Shown here piece after piece: positions 8,214 to 17,343 of a stretch of 64,000 nt of DNA (positions are counted from its first letter, which is position 1; each line of letters starts with the position of its first letter). The translations under genes and the position numbers were made by a program. The stretch comes from Oerskovia paurometabola. Lineage in GTDB: Bacteria > Actinomycetota > Actinomycetes > Actinomycetales > Cellulomonadaceae. The stretch spans positions 4,030,001-4,094,000 of the forward strand of contig NZ_JAFBBV010000001.1 of the NCBI RefSeq assembly GCF_016907365.1, read 5' to 3'. The notes beneath the pieces were generated by a model that saw only the letters and a program-made list of their open reading frames with translations, did no database searches and was not told where the DNA came from.

Positions 8214-8894
8214 CTAGTGGGCCGCTACCGCCGCGAGGGCCTGCTCGACCGTCGCGACCTCCTCGGGGGCGCCCGTGATCCCGTCCTTCATGACGAGCAC
8301 CGACGAGAAGACGCCGTCGCGGCACGACTGGCCGGTGAGCGCCTGCGGGTCCTCGAGCGAGGGCACGATGTTGACCGTCTCGGTCCGGCCCGGCTCCCCG
8401 CCCGCGATCTCGATCGTCGTGGAGAAGATCTCGCACGCCTGCACCGCGTCGAGCTTCTCGCCCGTGCCGACGAGCGCGGACGCCTCGCGGATCTTGCGAG
8501 TGTTCTCCGCGTCGTCGACGAGGCCCGTGGCCTCGAGCTGCTGAAGCATCTCTGGCAGCTGCTGCGCCCAGTCCGCGGCGGGGATGCGCGAGACCTGGAC
8601 CGTGGCGCCCGCCGGGTCGCCCCACACGCAGGCGGGGAACTCGACGTTGCCCGCGACCGTCGTCTCGAACGGGCCGTCGAGCGACTGACCGGCCAGCGCG
8701 GTCACCTGGTCGCCACCGATCAGGTCGCACGCCCCGGCCGCCGACGGGGTCTCCGAGGCAGCTGCGGGGGCGGGAGCGCCGGTCGCCGGGCCGTCTCCAC
8801 CGGCGTCCGTGGGTGACGCGCACCCCGTCAGAAGGGTCGCACCGAGCACACCGGGCAGGACAACAGTGAGGACATGCCTCCGCAACGAGTTCAC
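8214..8894 (-). CDS. secreted lipoprotein, DUF3558-like
   Basis: This 226-residue protein has a basic N terminus, a hydrophobic stretch and a lipobox ending LLTGC at residue 25, then an Ala/Pro/Gly-rich tether. The mature domain starts with CDLIGGDQVTAL and contains PACVWGDP and further cysteines. This resembles the actinobacterial DUF3558 lipoproteins, which have no known function. It should be anchored to the outer face of the membrane. It is monocistronic. Confidence 0.75.
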   Translation of the reverse strand: MNSLRRHVLTVVLPGVLGATLLTGCASPTDAGGDGPATGAPAPAAASETPSAAGACDLIGGDQVTALAGQSLDGPFETTVAGNVEFPACVWGDPAGATVQVSRIPAADWAQQLPEMLQQLEATGLVDDAENTRKIREASALVGTGEKLDAVQACEIFSTTIEIAGGEPGRTETVNIVPSLEDPQALTGQSCRDGVFSSVLVMKDGITGAPEEVATVEQALAAVAAH

Positions 8895-8986
8895 CGGTCA
8901 AATCCAACCATATGGTCGGTAGGTGTCCGGCCGAGACGCGGCCGACGCGGCTCACGCGTCAGCGGCGCCACGAACCGGGCGGGCGG

Positions 8987-9607
8987 TCAGCCCTCCGCAC
9001 CGCCCGGCACCTTGTCCTTCACGTCCTCGTAGTCCTCGCTGCCCGGCAGGGCGCTCGGGCCGTAGACCAGGTGCACGACCCCCGTGGGGAAGACCTCGGA
9101 GCGCAGCAGGTGCAGGGGGTAGATCGGCTCCCCCTCGTCGAAGAGACGCTCGCCCTTGCGCGCGGCGACGGGGTGGACCAGCAGGCTCAGCTCGTCGACG
9201 AGCCCGGCGGCGAGGAGCTGGCGGACCACCGAGAGCGACCCCGCGACGAGGACCTTCGCGATGCCGGGGGTCTCCTTGAGCGTCGTCACGGACTCGACCA
9301 GGTCCCCGTCGATCCGCTCGACGTTGCGCCAGCCGAGGTCCGCATCGCCCCGGGTCGCGACGATCTTGCGCACGTCCCCGAGCCGCTTCGCGAACACGGC
9401 GTCCTCCTCGCCGGCCTCCTCGCGTCCTGGCCACGCGCCCGCAAAGCTGTCGTAGGTGACGCGCCCCAGGAGCAGGGTGTCGACACCCGTGTAGTCCTCG
9501 TCGACTGCCGCTCCCATGTGCTCGTCGAAGTAGGGGAAGTGCCAGGCCGGGTCGATCTCGGCCACGCCGTCGAGCGAGATGAACAGGGTCGAGACGAGCT
9601 TGGCCAT
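8987..9607 (-). CDS. dihydrofolate-reductase-fold protein (RibD C-terminal type)
   Basis: This 206-residue protein has family signatures FISLDGVAE (residues 9-17), LLGRVTYDSFAGAWPG and VAGSLSVVRQLLAAGLVDEL. The family uses the DHFR/RibD NADPH-binding fold, usually on unknown substrates. True folate reduction is unlikely. The ATG at 9607 is chosen because MAKLVSTLFISLDG is a typical start and GAAGGGA lies upstream. A second member of the same family is at 58291-58908. Confidence 0.85.
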   Translation of the reverse strand: MAKLVSTLFISLDGVAEIDPAWHFPYFDEHMGAAVDEDYTGVDTLLLGRVTYDSFAGAWPGREEAGEEDAVFAKRLGDVRKIVATRGDADLGWRNVERIDGDLVESVTTLKETPGIAKVLVAGSLSVVRQLLAAGLVDELSLLVHPVAARKGERLFDEGEPIYPLHLLRSEVFPTGVVHLVYGPSALPGSEDYEDVKDKVPGGAEG

Positions 9608-9776
9608 GATGGGTCCCTTCGGGAGTCTGCCGGTACGACGGTTGGACCAGGACCGGGCCGCGAACTCATCGGTCCCTGGTCCCACCGTGGCACGCGCGAG
9701 GGCTCGCGGCGCGCGCAGGTGCGCGGGCGCCGTCGGGCCCTCCGGCGGGCGGCTCAGGGCCGCCGTCCCCGCGCGC

Positions 9777-10247
9777 TCAGCGTCTCAGCCCCAGCGCGAC
9801 CACGGCCCCGACCGTGACGTGGAGCGCGAGGAGGAGCAGCGTCGCGGACGTGCTCGTCGCGCCCAGGGGGCCGAGCAGGGACACCAGGAGCACGACGGCG
9901 CAGGTCACCGTCCAGGCCCGCTCGCCCGACGTGCGCCCCGCCCTCGGCGCCCGACCGGTCCTGCGCAGCAGCGACCGGACACCCCACCCGGCGAAGCCGA
10001 CGACCAGAGAGGTCACGACCACCGCGGCCGGCCCGACCTCCATGCCGCCGCCAGCGTCTCCCACGACGGCCTCGACGCCCGCCGCCGTCCCCACCGCCCA
10101 GACGAGCACCGCGGCGACCGCCGCGAGCAGCGGCACGCACCACGCGGGCAGCCGCCGCGTCGGCCTGCCCACGGTGCTCGTGCCCGCGCTGGTCGTCCCC
10201 GTGCTCCTCGTGCCTGTGCGCGTCGTCCGCGTGCCGTTCGCGTCCAT
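9777..10247 (-). CDS. DUF6069-like four-helix membrane protein
   Basis: This 156-residue protein has a Thr/Gly-rich soluble start of about 30 residues followed by four hydrophobic helices, near residues 35-55, 70-92, 112-128 and 133-150. A Gly-rich loop (GDAGGGMEVGP) follows the first helix. The pattern matches the small actinobacterial DUF6069 membrane family, which has no known function. The ATG at 10247 has GGAGGAG just upstream. It is divergent from the two-component system. Confidence 0.6.
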   Translation of the reverse strand: MDANGTRTTRTGTRSTGTTSAGTSTVGRPTRRLPAWCVPLLAAVAAVLVWAVGTAAGVEAVVGDAGGGMEVGPAAVVVTSLVVGFAGWGVRSLLRRTGRAPRAGRTSGERAWTVTCAVVLLVSLLGPLGATSTSATLLLLALHVTVGAVVALGLRR

Positions 10248-10436
10248 GACTCCTCCTTCTGCCGCCAGAGCTCCCTGCGGAGCCTGCGCCGACCGGGTGG
10301 CCGGCGTTCCCCACCGTGCCCCGCGCACCGGTCCCGCCGGACCCTCCCGACGGCTGTCAGCGGCCCGACCGACGGCCCCCTCCCCCCCTCCGAAAGTCGG
10401 TGGTGGCCCGGCGACGGGCGTCCCTACGCTGGCCGC

Positions 10437-11633
10437 ATGAACAGCTCTCCGACCGAGGAATGCTCGCCTCCGCCCGCCCCCTCACGGGCCGTGCTGGCAT
10501 GGGTCGTGCTCGCCGTGGGCGCGCTCACCGCACTGATGCTGTGGGGGGTGCTGCCGCAGGAGTCCGGCTCGCGCGTGGTGCTCGACCTCGGGGTCGCCCT
10601 GGTCGCCGTGGCCCTCGCCCCGCTCCTGTGGTGGTCGCCGCGGGGAGCGCGAACGCCGCGCGTCACGGCGGTGCTCGCCGGGCCGGTCGGACCCGCCCTC
10701 GTGCTGGCCGCGCTCGCCGCCCTGTCTCCCGCAGCGACCCCGGCGTCGACCGTGGCGACGCTCGAGGTCGCCCGTCGCCGACCGCTGCGGGTCGCGGTGC
10801 TCGTCGCCGCAGCAGGGTTCGCGGGGCACGCGGTCCAGGCCCTGTGGCGCCCGGTGGGCCTCCCGCTCGGCTGGTGGCTGCTGTGCGACGCGGCCGTGCA
10901 CGCCGCGCTCGTCGGCTGGGGTGCTTTCGCCCAGGCCCGCGCCCAGGTCGTCGCCGACCTCCGGGAGCGGGCACGGCGGGCCGAGCGCGAGCAGGAGCTC
11001 CGTGTGAGGGAGGCCCGGGCCGCCGAGCGTGCGCGCATCGCCCGCGAGATGCACGACACCCTCGCCCACCGGCTCTCCCTGCTCGCGACCGTCGCGGGCG
11101 CGCTCGAGTTCCGGCCGGACACGCCGCCCGCAGAGGTCGCTCGCGCCGCAGGCCTGGTCCGTGCGGGCGTGAGCGCGGCGCTCGAGGAGCTCCGGGAGGT
11201 CGTGGGCGTGCTGCGCGCCGAGCCCGACGCCCTGCGCCCTGCCTCCGGCCTGGCCGACGTCCCGCGGCTCGTGGAGGAGTCCCGCGTCGCGGGCGTCGAC
11301 GTCGACTGGGAGCAGCACGGCGACCCCGCCGGGGTGCCGGCCACCGTGCAGGCCGCGGCCTTCCGCGCCGTGCAGGAAGGACTGACCAACGCCCGCCGCC
11401 ACGCGCCCGGCAGCGCGGTCCGCGTCGCGGTCGTCGTGGTCCCGGGCGAGGTCCGGGTCGACGTGTCCGACGACGGTCCCTCCTCCGGGAACGTCCCGTC
11501 GCGTCAGGGAACGGGGACAGGGCTCGTGGGCCTGCGTGAACGGGCAGGGCTGCTGCGCGGCGAGGTCCTCGCCGGTCCGGCCACCGACGGTGCCGGGTTC
11601 CGGCTCACGGTGTCGCTACCGTGGGACGCATGA
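10437..11633 (+). CDS. two-component sensor histidine kinase (HisKA_3, NarL-type)
   Basis: This 398-residue kinase has about five N-terminal membrane helices and a short coiled linker. A HisKA_3 dimerisation helix has its H-box in AREMHDTLAHRLSLL (His near residue 205), and an HATPase domain follows with FRAVQEGLTNARRHAP and a G-box (GTGTGLVGLRERAGLLRG). Kinases of this class sense membrane or envelope signals and phosphorylate LuxR-type regulators. The stop overlaps the regulator start (ATGA), so the two are co-translated. The signal cannot be read from the sequence. Confidence 0.93.
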   Translation: MNSSPTEECSPPPAPSRAVLAWVVLAVGALTALMLWGVLPQESGSRVVLDLGVALVAVALAPLLWWSPRGARTPRVTAVLAGPVGPALVLAALAALSPAATPASTVATLEVARRRPLRVAVLVAAAGFAGHAVQALWRPVGLPLGWWLLCDAAVHAALVGWGAFAQARAQVVADLRERARRAEREQELRVREARAAERARIAREMHDTLAHRLSLLATVAGALEFRPDTPPAEVARAAGLVRAGVSAALEELREVVGVLRAEPDALRPASGLADVPRLVEESRVAGVDVDWEQHGDPAGVPATVQAAAFRAVQEGLTNARRHAPGSAVRVAVVVVPGEVRVDVSDDGPSSGNVPSRQGTGTGLVGLRERAGLLRGEVLAGPATDGAGFRLTVSLPWDA

Positions 11634-12283
11634 CCGACCCCGTGAGGATCGCCATCGTCGACGACGACGCCCTGGTGCGGTCCGGCCTGCGCATGATGCT
11701 GCACGGCACCCACGGCATCGAGGTCGTCGGGGAGGCCGCCGACGGTGCGGAGGTCCCCGGCCTCCTCGACGCCCACCCGCTCGACGTGGTCCTCATGGAC
11801 CTGCGGATGCCACGGATCGACGGGATCACCGCGACGGCCCGGGTGCGCGCACGGACCGACCCGCCCGCCGTCGTCGTGCTCACGACGTTCGACACCGAGG
11901 ACGAGGTGCTCGGCGCGCTCCGCGCGGGGGCCGTCGGCTATCTCCTGAAGGACATGCCCCCGGCCCGGATCGCCGCAGCCGTCCTGGCAGCCGCTGCCGG
12001 GGAACCGGTGCTCTCGCCCGACGTCGCGCGACGCCTCATGGCGTCGGCCGCCTCGGTCGGCGAGGCGCGTGCGCGTGCTGCGGCGTCGCTCGACCGTCTG
12101 ACAGGACGCGAGCGCGAGGTCGCGCTCGCCGTGGGGCGCGGCGCGAGCAACGCGGACATCGGGCGCGAGCTCTACCTCAGCCTCCCGACCGTCAAGGCCC
12201 ACGTGTCGAGCGTCCTGGACAAGCTGGGCCTGGAGAACAGGACGCAGCTCGCGGTGCTGGTCAGGGACGCGGGACCCGTGTGA
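11630..12283 (+). CDS. LuxR/NarL-family response regulator
   Basis: This 217-residue regulator has an N-terminal receiver with acidic residues IVDDDALVR and the phosphoacceptor Asp in VVLMDLRMPRIDG (near residue 54). The C-terminal LuxR helix-turn-helix reads LTGREREVALAVGRGASN..PTVKAHVSSVLDKL. It is the partner of the upstream kinase by the 4-bp overlap. No binding site is evident. It is convergent with DUF4235 across only 6 bp. Confidence 0.95.
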   Translation: MTDPVRIAIVDDDALVRSGLRMMLHGTHGIEVVGEAADGAEVPGLLDAHPLDVVLMDLRMPRIDGITATARVRARTDPPAVVVLTTFDTEDEVLGALRAGAVGYLLKDMPPARIAAAVLAAAAGEPVLSPDVARRLMASAASVGEARARAAASLDRLTGREREVALAVGRGASNADIGRELYLSLPTVKAHVSSVLDKLGLENRTQLAVLVRDAGPV

Positions 12284-12289
12284 AGCCGC

Positions 12290-12616
12290 TCAGTCGCCCG
12301 GCCACTCCCCCGTCCACTTCTGGAAGACCCGCGCCCCGCCGCGGTCGATGAGCGCCTTGACCCCGGAGAACACCGCTCCCTGGATGAGGGACGCGACGAG
12401 GATCTCGCGCAGCGGGTACTCGGACTGCAGCGGCGTGGGGGCGTCCTTGCGGTGGCCCGGGGAGACGCGCTTGTAGACCTGCTTGAACACCTGGCCGGCG
12501 ATCAGCCCGCCGATGATCGAGCTCGCCAGCCCGAACGGCCGGTACAGGATCTTCGCGGCCTTGCCGCCGTGCTCCTCGGTGCGGTCGGACACGTGGTCGC
12601 TCGTGGTCTTCGTCAT
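12290..12616 (-). CDS. DUF4235 membrane protein, copy 1
   Basis: This 108-residue protein has the DUF4235 pattern: a first helix (GLASSIIGGLIAGQVFKQVYKRV), a polar loop with Pro-rich acidic residues, then a second helix (LREILVASLIQGAVFSGVKALIDRGGARVFQKWTG; only its core is hydrophobic). The family is common in actinobacteria and has no known function. A shorter paralogue lies at 17007-17276. Confidence 0.85.
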   Translation of the reverse strand: MTKTTSDHVSDRTEEHGGKAAKILYRPFGLASSIIGGLIAGQVFKQVYKRVSPGHRKDAPTPLQSEYPLREILVASLIQGAVFSGVKALIDRGGARVFQKWTGEWPGD

Positions 12617-12665
12617 CGTTCGACGCTAACGCGGGAGCCGGTCGGTCGCAGGGCGGGTGCCACCT

Positions 12666-13844
12666 CTACCCCGGGACCACCGCGCAGCCCGCACGGTCGA
12701 GCACGACCCGGACCCGCTCCCCCGGTGCAGGCGCGAACGGGTGGTGCGCGGCGCCGTCGGGCGTGGTCGTCGTGGCACCGCCGAGCGGAGAGCCGAGCGC
12801 GACGACGCGCTGGGCCCCCGCGCCGAGGTCCACGTCGACCGTGACCTCGGTGCGCCCGCGGCGGAAGCTGCTGCGCACGACCGTGCCGGCCCACCCCGCC
12901 GAGCTGTCAGAACCACCCCTCGCCCGTTCTGGCACACCGGCGGGACGAGGAGTCGCGAGCACGAGCCCCGTCGGCCCGATCGCCAGCAGCGCGCCGTCGC
13001 CCGCGGGCCCACCCTCCGTCGCCCGCACGAAGGCCTGGTACCCCAGGAACTCCGCGACCCGCCGCGACGCGGGCGCGCGCCACAGGTCCTCGGGTGCGGC
13101 GACCTGGAGCAGCCGTCCGGCGTCCATGACGGCGACGCGGTCGGCCACGGTGAAGGCCTCGTCGTGGTCGTGCGTGACGAACAGCGCGGTGGTCCCGGTC
13201 GCGACGAGCGCGGCGCGCAGGTCGCCCGCGAGCCGGTCGCGCAGCCCGCGGTCGAGCGCGGACAGCGGCTCGTCGAGCAGCAGGAGCTGCGGCTCCGGGG
13301 CGAGCGCGCGGGCGAGCGCGACGCGCTGGCGCTCGCCGCCGCTGAGCGTCGCGACGGGTCGCTGCGCGTACCCCGCGAGGCCCACGAGGTCGAGCAGCTC
13401 GGCCACCCGTCCCGCCGCGGCGGGGCGCTTCACGCCTGCCATCCGCAGGCCGAACGCCACGTTCCCCGCGACGTCGCGGTGCGGGAACAGCTGCCCCTCC
13501 TGGAACATGAGCCCGAACCCGCGCCGGTGCACGGGCACGCCCGCGAGGTCGCGCCCGTCCCAGGACACGGACCCGGCGGCCACGGGTTCGAGCCCCGCGA
13601 CCGCGCGCAGCAGGCTCGACTTGCCGCACCCGCTCGGGCCGAGCAGCGCGAGCACCTCGCCCGGGGCGAGGTCGAGGCTCACGCCGCGCACCGCCGTCGT
13701 CCCTGGTCCTCTGCCGGACGCCGGGTCCGCGTAGCGCACGACGACGTCACGCACCGCGAGCCCCCGGCCCGCCGAGACCTCGTGAGGGTCATGCGACGCC
13801 GTGGGACCACCGGTCGTTCGCTCCACCACCTGGGCTCCGTCCAT
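12666..13844 (-). CDS. thiQ: thiamine ABC transporter ATP-binding protein
   Basis: This 392-residue ATPase has Walker A GPSGCGKSS, a Q-loop in LMFQEGQLFPH, signature LSGGERQRVALARAL and Walker B LLLLDEPLSALD. A C-terminal extension of about 100 residues is probably a TOBE-like regulatory domain, longer than in enterobacterial ThiQ. Its ATG shares one base with the permease TGA (TGATG), so the two are coupled. Assignment to thiamine rests on the operon and the upstream TPP riboswitch, since the ATPase alone would read as a generic spermidine/iron-type subunit. Confidence 0.85.
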   Translation of the reverse strand: MDGAQVVERTTGGPTASHDPHEVSAGRGLAVRDVVVRYADPASGRGPGTTAVRGVSLDLAPGEVLALLGPSGCGKSSLLRAVAGLEPVAAGSVSWDGRDLAGVPVHRRGFGLMFQEGQLFPHRDVAGNVAFGLRMAGVKRPAAAGRVAELLDLVGLAGYAQRPVATLSGGERQRVALARALAPEPQLLLLDEPLSALDRGLRDRLAGDLRAALVATGTTALFVTHDHDEAFTVADRVAVMDAGRLLQVAAPEDLWRAPASRRVAEFLGYQAFVRATEGGPAGDGALLAIGPTGLVLATPRPAGVPERARGGSDSSAGWAGTVVRSSFRRGRTEVTVDVDLGAGAQRVVALGSPLGGATTTTPDGAAHHPFAPAPGERVRVVLDRAGCAVVPG

Positions 13845-15553
13845 CAGAACTCTCCTGCCGAGCGGTCGCCGCGCAGGCGCTCCGCCACCATCATGACCGT
13901 CGCGGTGAGCACCGCGAGGACGACGCTCGCTGCGAGCGCCATCCCGTAGTTCTCCGCGCCGGGCCGCCCGATGAGCCGGAAGATCACGACGGGGAGGGTC
14001 GCGGTGTCGGGGCGGGCCAGGAACGACGTCGCCCCGAACTCCCCGAGCGAGACCGCGAACGCGAACCCGATCGCGAGGCCCAGCGACCGGGCGGCGATGG
14101 GACCGTCGACCGCGGCGAACACGCGGGCGGGCGACGCCCCGAGGGTCGCGGCGGCCTCGCGCAGGCGCGGGTCGATCGCGCGCAGCACGGGCAGAACGGT
14201 CCGCACGACGAGCGGGATCGCGACGACCGCCTGGGCGATCGGGACGAGCATCCCCGAGGTCCGCAGGTCCACGTCGAGGCCGAGCGGCTTGTCGAGCGTG
14301 ATGAGGAAGCCGAACCCGACCGTGACGGCGGACACGCCGAGCGGGAGCATGAAGACCGAGTCGAGCGCGCCGATCGCGCGCCGCGCCGTGCGGGACCGGG
14401 GCCGCCGCGAGACGACGAGAGCCACGAGCCCCCCGATCACGACCGCGATGAGCGTCGCGAGCGCCGCGGTGCGCAGCGAGTTCGCGGTCGCCTCCCACAC
14501 GGTCACGGTCAGGGCGTTGCGACCGCCGGTCGTGCCGAGGTTCGCGTAGTTCGCGAGGCTCCACCCGGCGGGGGTCTGGAACGACCGGACGAGGAGGTTG
14601 ACGAGCGGCAGCGCGATCAGGCCCAGCACGACGACGGCGGTCACCGCGAGCGGGGCGGCGTCGGCCCGTAGGCGCAGCGGCCGGGCCGCGGACGTCGCGG
14701 CGGACAGGTTGAGGGCGCGCTCGCGCCGGGAGCGGGTCCGGTTCGCGACGCTCAGCGCGACCACGACGACCACGAGCTGCACCACGGACAGCACGGCCGC
14801 GGTGCGCAGGTCGAGGAACTGGGTGGTCTGGATCCAGATCTCGGTCTCGATGGTCCCGTACTGGACGCCGCCCAGGACGAGCACGACGCCGAACGCCGTC
14901 GCGCAGAACAGGAAGACGATCGACGCCGCGGACGCGATGGCCGGGGCCAGGGACGGCAGCGTCACGGACCGGAACGCACGCCAGGGCGAGGCGCCGAGGG
15001 CGCGGGCCGCCTCCTCGGCGCGCGGGTCGAGGTGCTCCCACAGCCCGCCGACCGTGCGGACCACGACCGAGTAGTTGAAGAACACGAGCGCCAGGACGAT
15101 CGCCCCGAACGTGCCGTCGAGCCGCAGGAACCCGAGCAGCCCGCCCTCGACGAGCAGCGAGCGGAACGCGACGCCGACCACGACGGTCGGCAGCACGAAC
15201 GGCACGGTCACGAAGGCCCGCAGGAACGTGCGCCCCCGGAACCTGCACCGGTACAGCACGTAGGCGCCGGGCACGCCGAGCAGCAGCGAGATCACGGTCC
15301 CGAGGACGCCCTGCCACAGCGTGAGCCCGACGATGCGCCAGGTCCGCGGCTCGGAGAACACCTCGGCGAAGCCGGAAAGGTCCAGCGAGGCACCCGAGGC
15401 GTCCTGGGTCACGAACCCGCGCGCGACCAGCGTCACGACGGGCCACGCGAAGAACACCCCGAGGAACAGCAGCGGCAGCCCGGCGGCGAGCCCCCACAGG
15501 AGGACCCGCCCGCCGCGCTGCACGGCCGCAGGCACGCCGCGGCTCACGGGCAT
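13844..15553 (-). CDS. thiP: thiamine ABC transporter permease (fused two-domain)
   Basis: This 569-residue membrane protein is formed of two homologous permease halves with about six helices each. Each half carries the EAA loop that docks the ATPase: EEAARALGASPWRAFRSVTLP and REAAATLGASPARVFAAVDG. The fused layout is typical of ThiP and iron FbpB-type permeases. The ATG at 15553 (MPVSRGVP) lies 5 bp after the stop of the binding protein. Substrate assignment follows from the TPP riboswitch upstream. Confidence 0.87.
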   Translation of the reverse strand: MPVSRGVPAAVQRGGRVLLWGLAAGLPLLFLGVFFAWPVVTLVARGFVTQDASGASLDLSGFAEVFSEPRTWRIVGLTLWQGVLGTVISLLLGVPGAYVLYRCRFRGRTFLRAFVTVPFVLPTVVVGVAFRSLLVEGGLLGFLRLDGTFGAIVLALVFFNYSVVVRTVGGLWEHLDPRAEEAARALGASPWRAFRSVTLPSLAPAIASAASIVFLFCATAFGVVLVLGGVQYGTIETEIWIQTTQFLDLRTAAVLSVVQLVVVVVALSVANRTRSRRERALNLSAATSAARPLRLRADAAPLAVTAVVVLGLIALPLVNLLVRSFQTPAGWSLANYANLGTTGGRNALTVTVWEATANSLRTAALATLIAVVIGGLVALVVSRRPRSRTARRAIGALDSVFMLPLGVSAVTVGFGFLITLDKPLGLDVDLRTSGMLVPIAQAVVAIPLVVRTVLPVLRAIDPRLREAAATLGASPARVFAAVDGPIAARSLGLAIGFAFAVSLGEFGATSFLARPDTATLPVVIFRLIGRPGAENYGMALAASVVLAVLTATVMMVAERLRGDRSAGEF

Positions 15554-15558
15554 CGTGC

Positions 15559-16650
15559 TCAGCCGATCACCGTCGACGTCCACGCCTTGATCCACTCGTC
15601 GCGGTGCGCAGTGATGTCGGCGGGAGCGACCTCGAACGGCGCCGGGGACAGCGGCGCGAACTCGGCCCACCCCTCGGGCAGAGCGACGTCCGCGTTCGCG
15701 GGATACATGTACATGTTGTCCGCGATGTCGGCCTGGAACGCGTCGCTCACGAGGAAGTCGACGAGCTTCTTGGCGCCCTCGGGGTTCTCGGCGCCGGCGA
15801 GCACGCCCGCGTACTCGACCTGGCGGAAGCACGTGTCGAGGAGCGCGCCCGTGCTGGTCGAGGTCCCGTCCTCGGACACGGTGAACGCGGGCGACGTGGA
15901 GTAGGACAGCGCGAGGGGGCGTGGGCCCTTGCCCTCGGAGCCCGAGAAGTCGACCGAGTAGGCGTCGGACCAGCCGTCGACGACCTTGACGCCGTTGTCC
16001 TTGAGCTCGGCCCAGTAACCTTCCCAGCCGTCCTCTCCGTAGGCGCCGACCGTCGCGAGCAGGAACGACAGCCCGGGCGACGACGTCGCGGGGTTGGTGA
16101 CGACGAGCAGGTCCTTGTACTCGGGCTTGGTGAGGTCGTCGAGGGTCACGGGCTCCGCGAGGCCCTTGTCGGCGAACCAGGTGTGGTCGACGTTGACGCA
16201 CACGTCGCCCAGGTCCACGGGTGTGAGCGCGCCGTCGCCGACCGCGTACTGCGCGGCCGAGCCGGCCAGGCCCGCGGGCGTGTAGGGCTCGAGCACGCCC
16301 TCGTCGATCGCGCGCGTCGCGAACGAGTTGTCGATGCCGAACACGACGTCGCCCAGCGGCGAGCCCTTGGTGAGCACGAGCTGGTTGACGAGCGCCCCGC
16401 CGTCGCCGGGGGCGACCTGCTTGACGGTCAGCCCGGACTCCTTCTCGAACGCGGCGAGGACGTCCTCGCTGACGTTGAACGAGTCGTGCGTGACGAGGGT
16501 GACTGTGCTGCTCGCGGCGCTCGACCCGCTCTCGCCCGATCCCGCGTCAGTGGTGCCTGCGCAGGCCGCGAGGGCCAGCGCGCCGATCCCGCCGACGAGC
16601 CCCAGGCCTAGCCTGCGGGGAGTGCTGCGGCGGGTACTGATGGTGTTCAC
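15559..16650 (-). CDS. thiB: thiamine ABC transporter substrate-binding lipoprotein
   Basis: This 363-residue protein has a signal peptide with a lipobox ending ALAAC (Cys near residue 29). It then starts with VTLVTHDSFNVSEDVLAAFEKESG, a typical ThiB opening, and later has VFGIDNSFATRA and YSTSPAF, which are characteristic of thiamine-binding proteins. It captures thiamine or its phosphates outside the membrane and delivers them to ThiPQ. It starts at GTG 16650 with AAGGAGG 5 nt upstream. It is the first gene of the riboswitch-controlled operon. Confidence 0.92.
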   Translation of the reverse strand: MNTISTRRSTPRRLGLGLVGGIGALALAACAGTTDAGSGESGSSAASSTVTLVTHDSFNVSEDVLAAFEKESGLTVKQVAPGDGGALVNQLVLTKGSPLGDVVFGIDNSFATRAIDEGVLEPYTPAGLAGSAAQYAVGDGALTPVDLGDVCVNVDHTWFADKGLAEPVTLDDLTKPEYKDLLVVTNPATSSPGLSFLLATVGAYGEDGWEGYWAELKDNGVKVVDGWSDAYSVDFSGSEGKGPRPLALSYSTSPAFTVSEDGTSTSTGALLDTCFRQVEYAGVLAGAENPEGAKKLVDFLVSDAFQADIADNMYMYPANADVALPEGWAEFAPLSPAPFEVAPADITAHRDEWIKAWTSTVIG

Positions 16651-16680
16651 GTGTCCTCCTTGGACGTCACAGGAGGGGGA

Positions 16681-16710
16681 CCTCGCGCACGGGAGGTCCC
16701 GTGAGCGAGG
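16681..16710 (-). promoter_or_regulatory. expression-platform hairpin of the TPP riboswitch
   Basis: CCTCGC-CACGGGA pairs with TCCCGTG-GCGAGG around a 2-nt loop, with a single T/C mismatch in the stem. It lies just after the aptamer and about 30 nt before the thiB ribosome site. It could act as a terminator stem without a U tail or as part of a switch that blocks translation. Confidence 0.65.
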
Positions 16711-16720
16711 CTAGAGAAGC

Positions 16721-16830
16721 CCGACTTCCTCCACCGGTGCTAACCGGATCAGGTTCGAGGGTCTGCGGTGGTCCGCACTCTCAGCGCCCGTTGCCCGGTG
16801 TCTCCCGGGCGGTCGGCGCTCCCCTGTCGT
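16721..16830 (-). ncRNA. TPP riboswitch (THI element)
   Basis: Read on the minus strand, this stretch holds the highly conserved TPP aptamer words CTGAGAG (within GGGCGCTGAGAGTGCGGACC) and ACCCTCGAACCTGATCCGG, then TTAGCACCGGTGGAGGAAGT. These are the pyrimidine-binding J3-2 and pyrophosphate-binding J4-5 parts of the aptamer. It lies about 70 nt upstream of thiB. It should reduce thiBPQ expression when thiamine pyrophosphate is plentiful. Confidence 0.95.
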
Positions 16831-17006
16831 TCACCTGCGACTTTACACCGCGGCCCGACGGCGCGGGCAGGGCTCTCGCGGGTGACGTCCCCCGGGGAGC
16901 GCGGCGCCCCGGGGGACGACTACGGTGGGAGTGAGCTTCGCCGTCGGGCCTGCGGGTACGACGGCGGCACCGCCCCGCCCGCCTCACCCTCACCGGAGGA
17001 ACACAC

Positions 17007-17276
17007 ATGGCCGAGAACGAGCAGACCCTCGCCGAGAAGGTCACGACCGTCGCACTGACGCTGGCCGCAGGCTGGATCGCCCAGAAGGCCGTGAGCTACG
17101 CGTGGGCCAAGGCGACGGGGCACGACGCGCCCAAGGACCTGGACGACCCGGAGGTCGGCATCATCAGCGCCGTGACGTTCGCCGCTGCGGCGGCTGCCGC
17201 GAGCGTGTTCGCGCGCCGGTTCGCGGGACGCGAGGCCAAGCGGGTCGTGAAGCGCTTCGTCGCGCGCGCGTCCTGA
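17007..17276 (+). CDS. DUF4235 membrane protein, copy 2
   Basis: This 89-residue protein has a first helix (VALTLAAGWIAQKAVSYAWAKATG), the family loop APKDLDDPEVG, and a second helix (AVTFAAAAAAASVFARRFAG). It matches DUF4235 more closely than copy 1 and ends with a very basic tail. CCGGAGGA lies 8 nt before the ATG. The function is unknown. Confidence 0.85.
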   Translation: MAENEQTLAEKVTTVALTLAAGWIAQKAVSYAWAKATGHDAPKDLDDPEVGIISAVTFAAAAAAASVFARRFAGREAKRVVKRFVARAS

Positions 17277-17343
17277 GGTCGAGGTCGGGCGGCCCCGGCG
17301 GGTCCGCGCCCGCCGTGCGAGGGGTGTTCCGTAGGGTGTCCCG

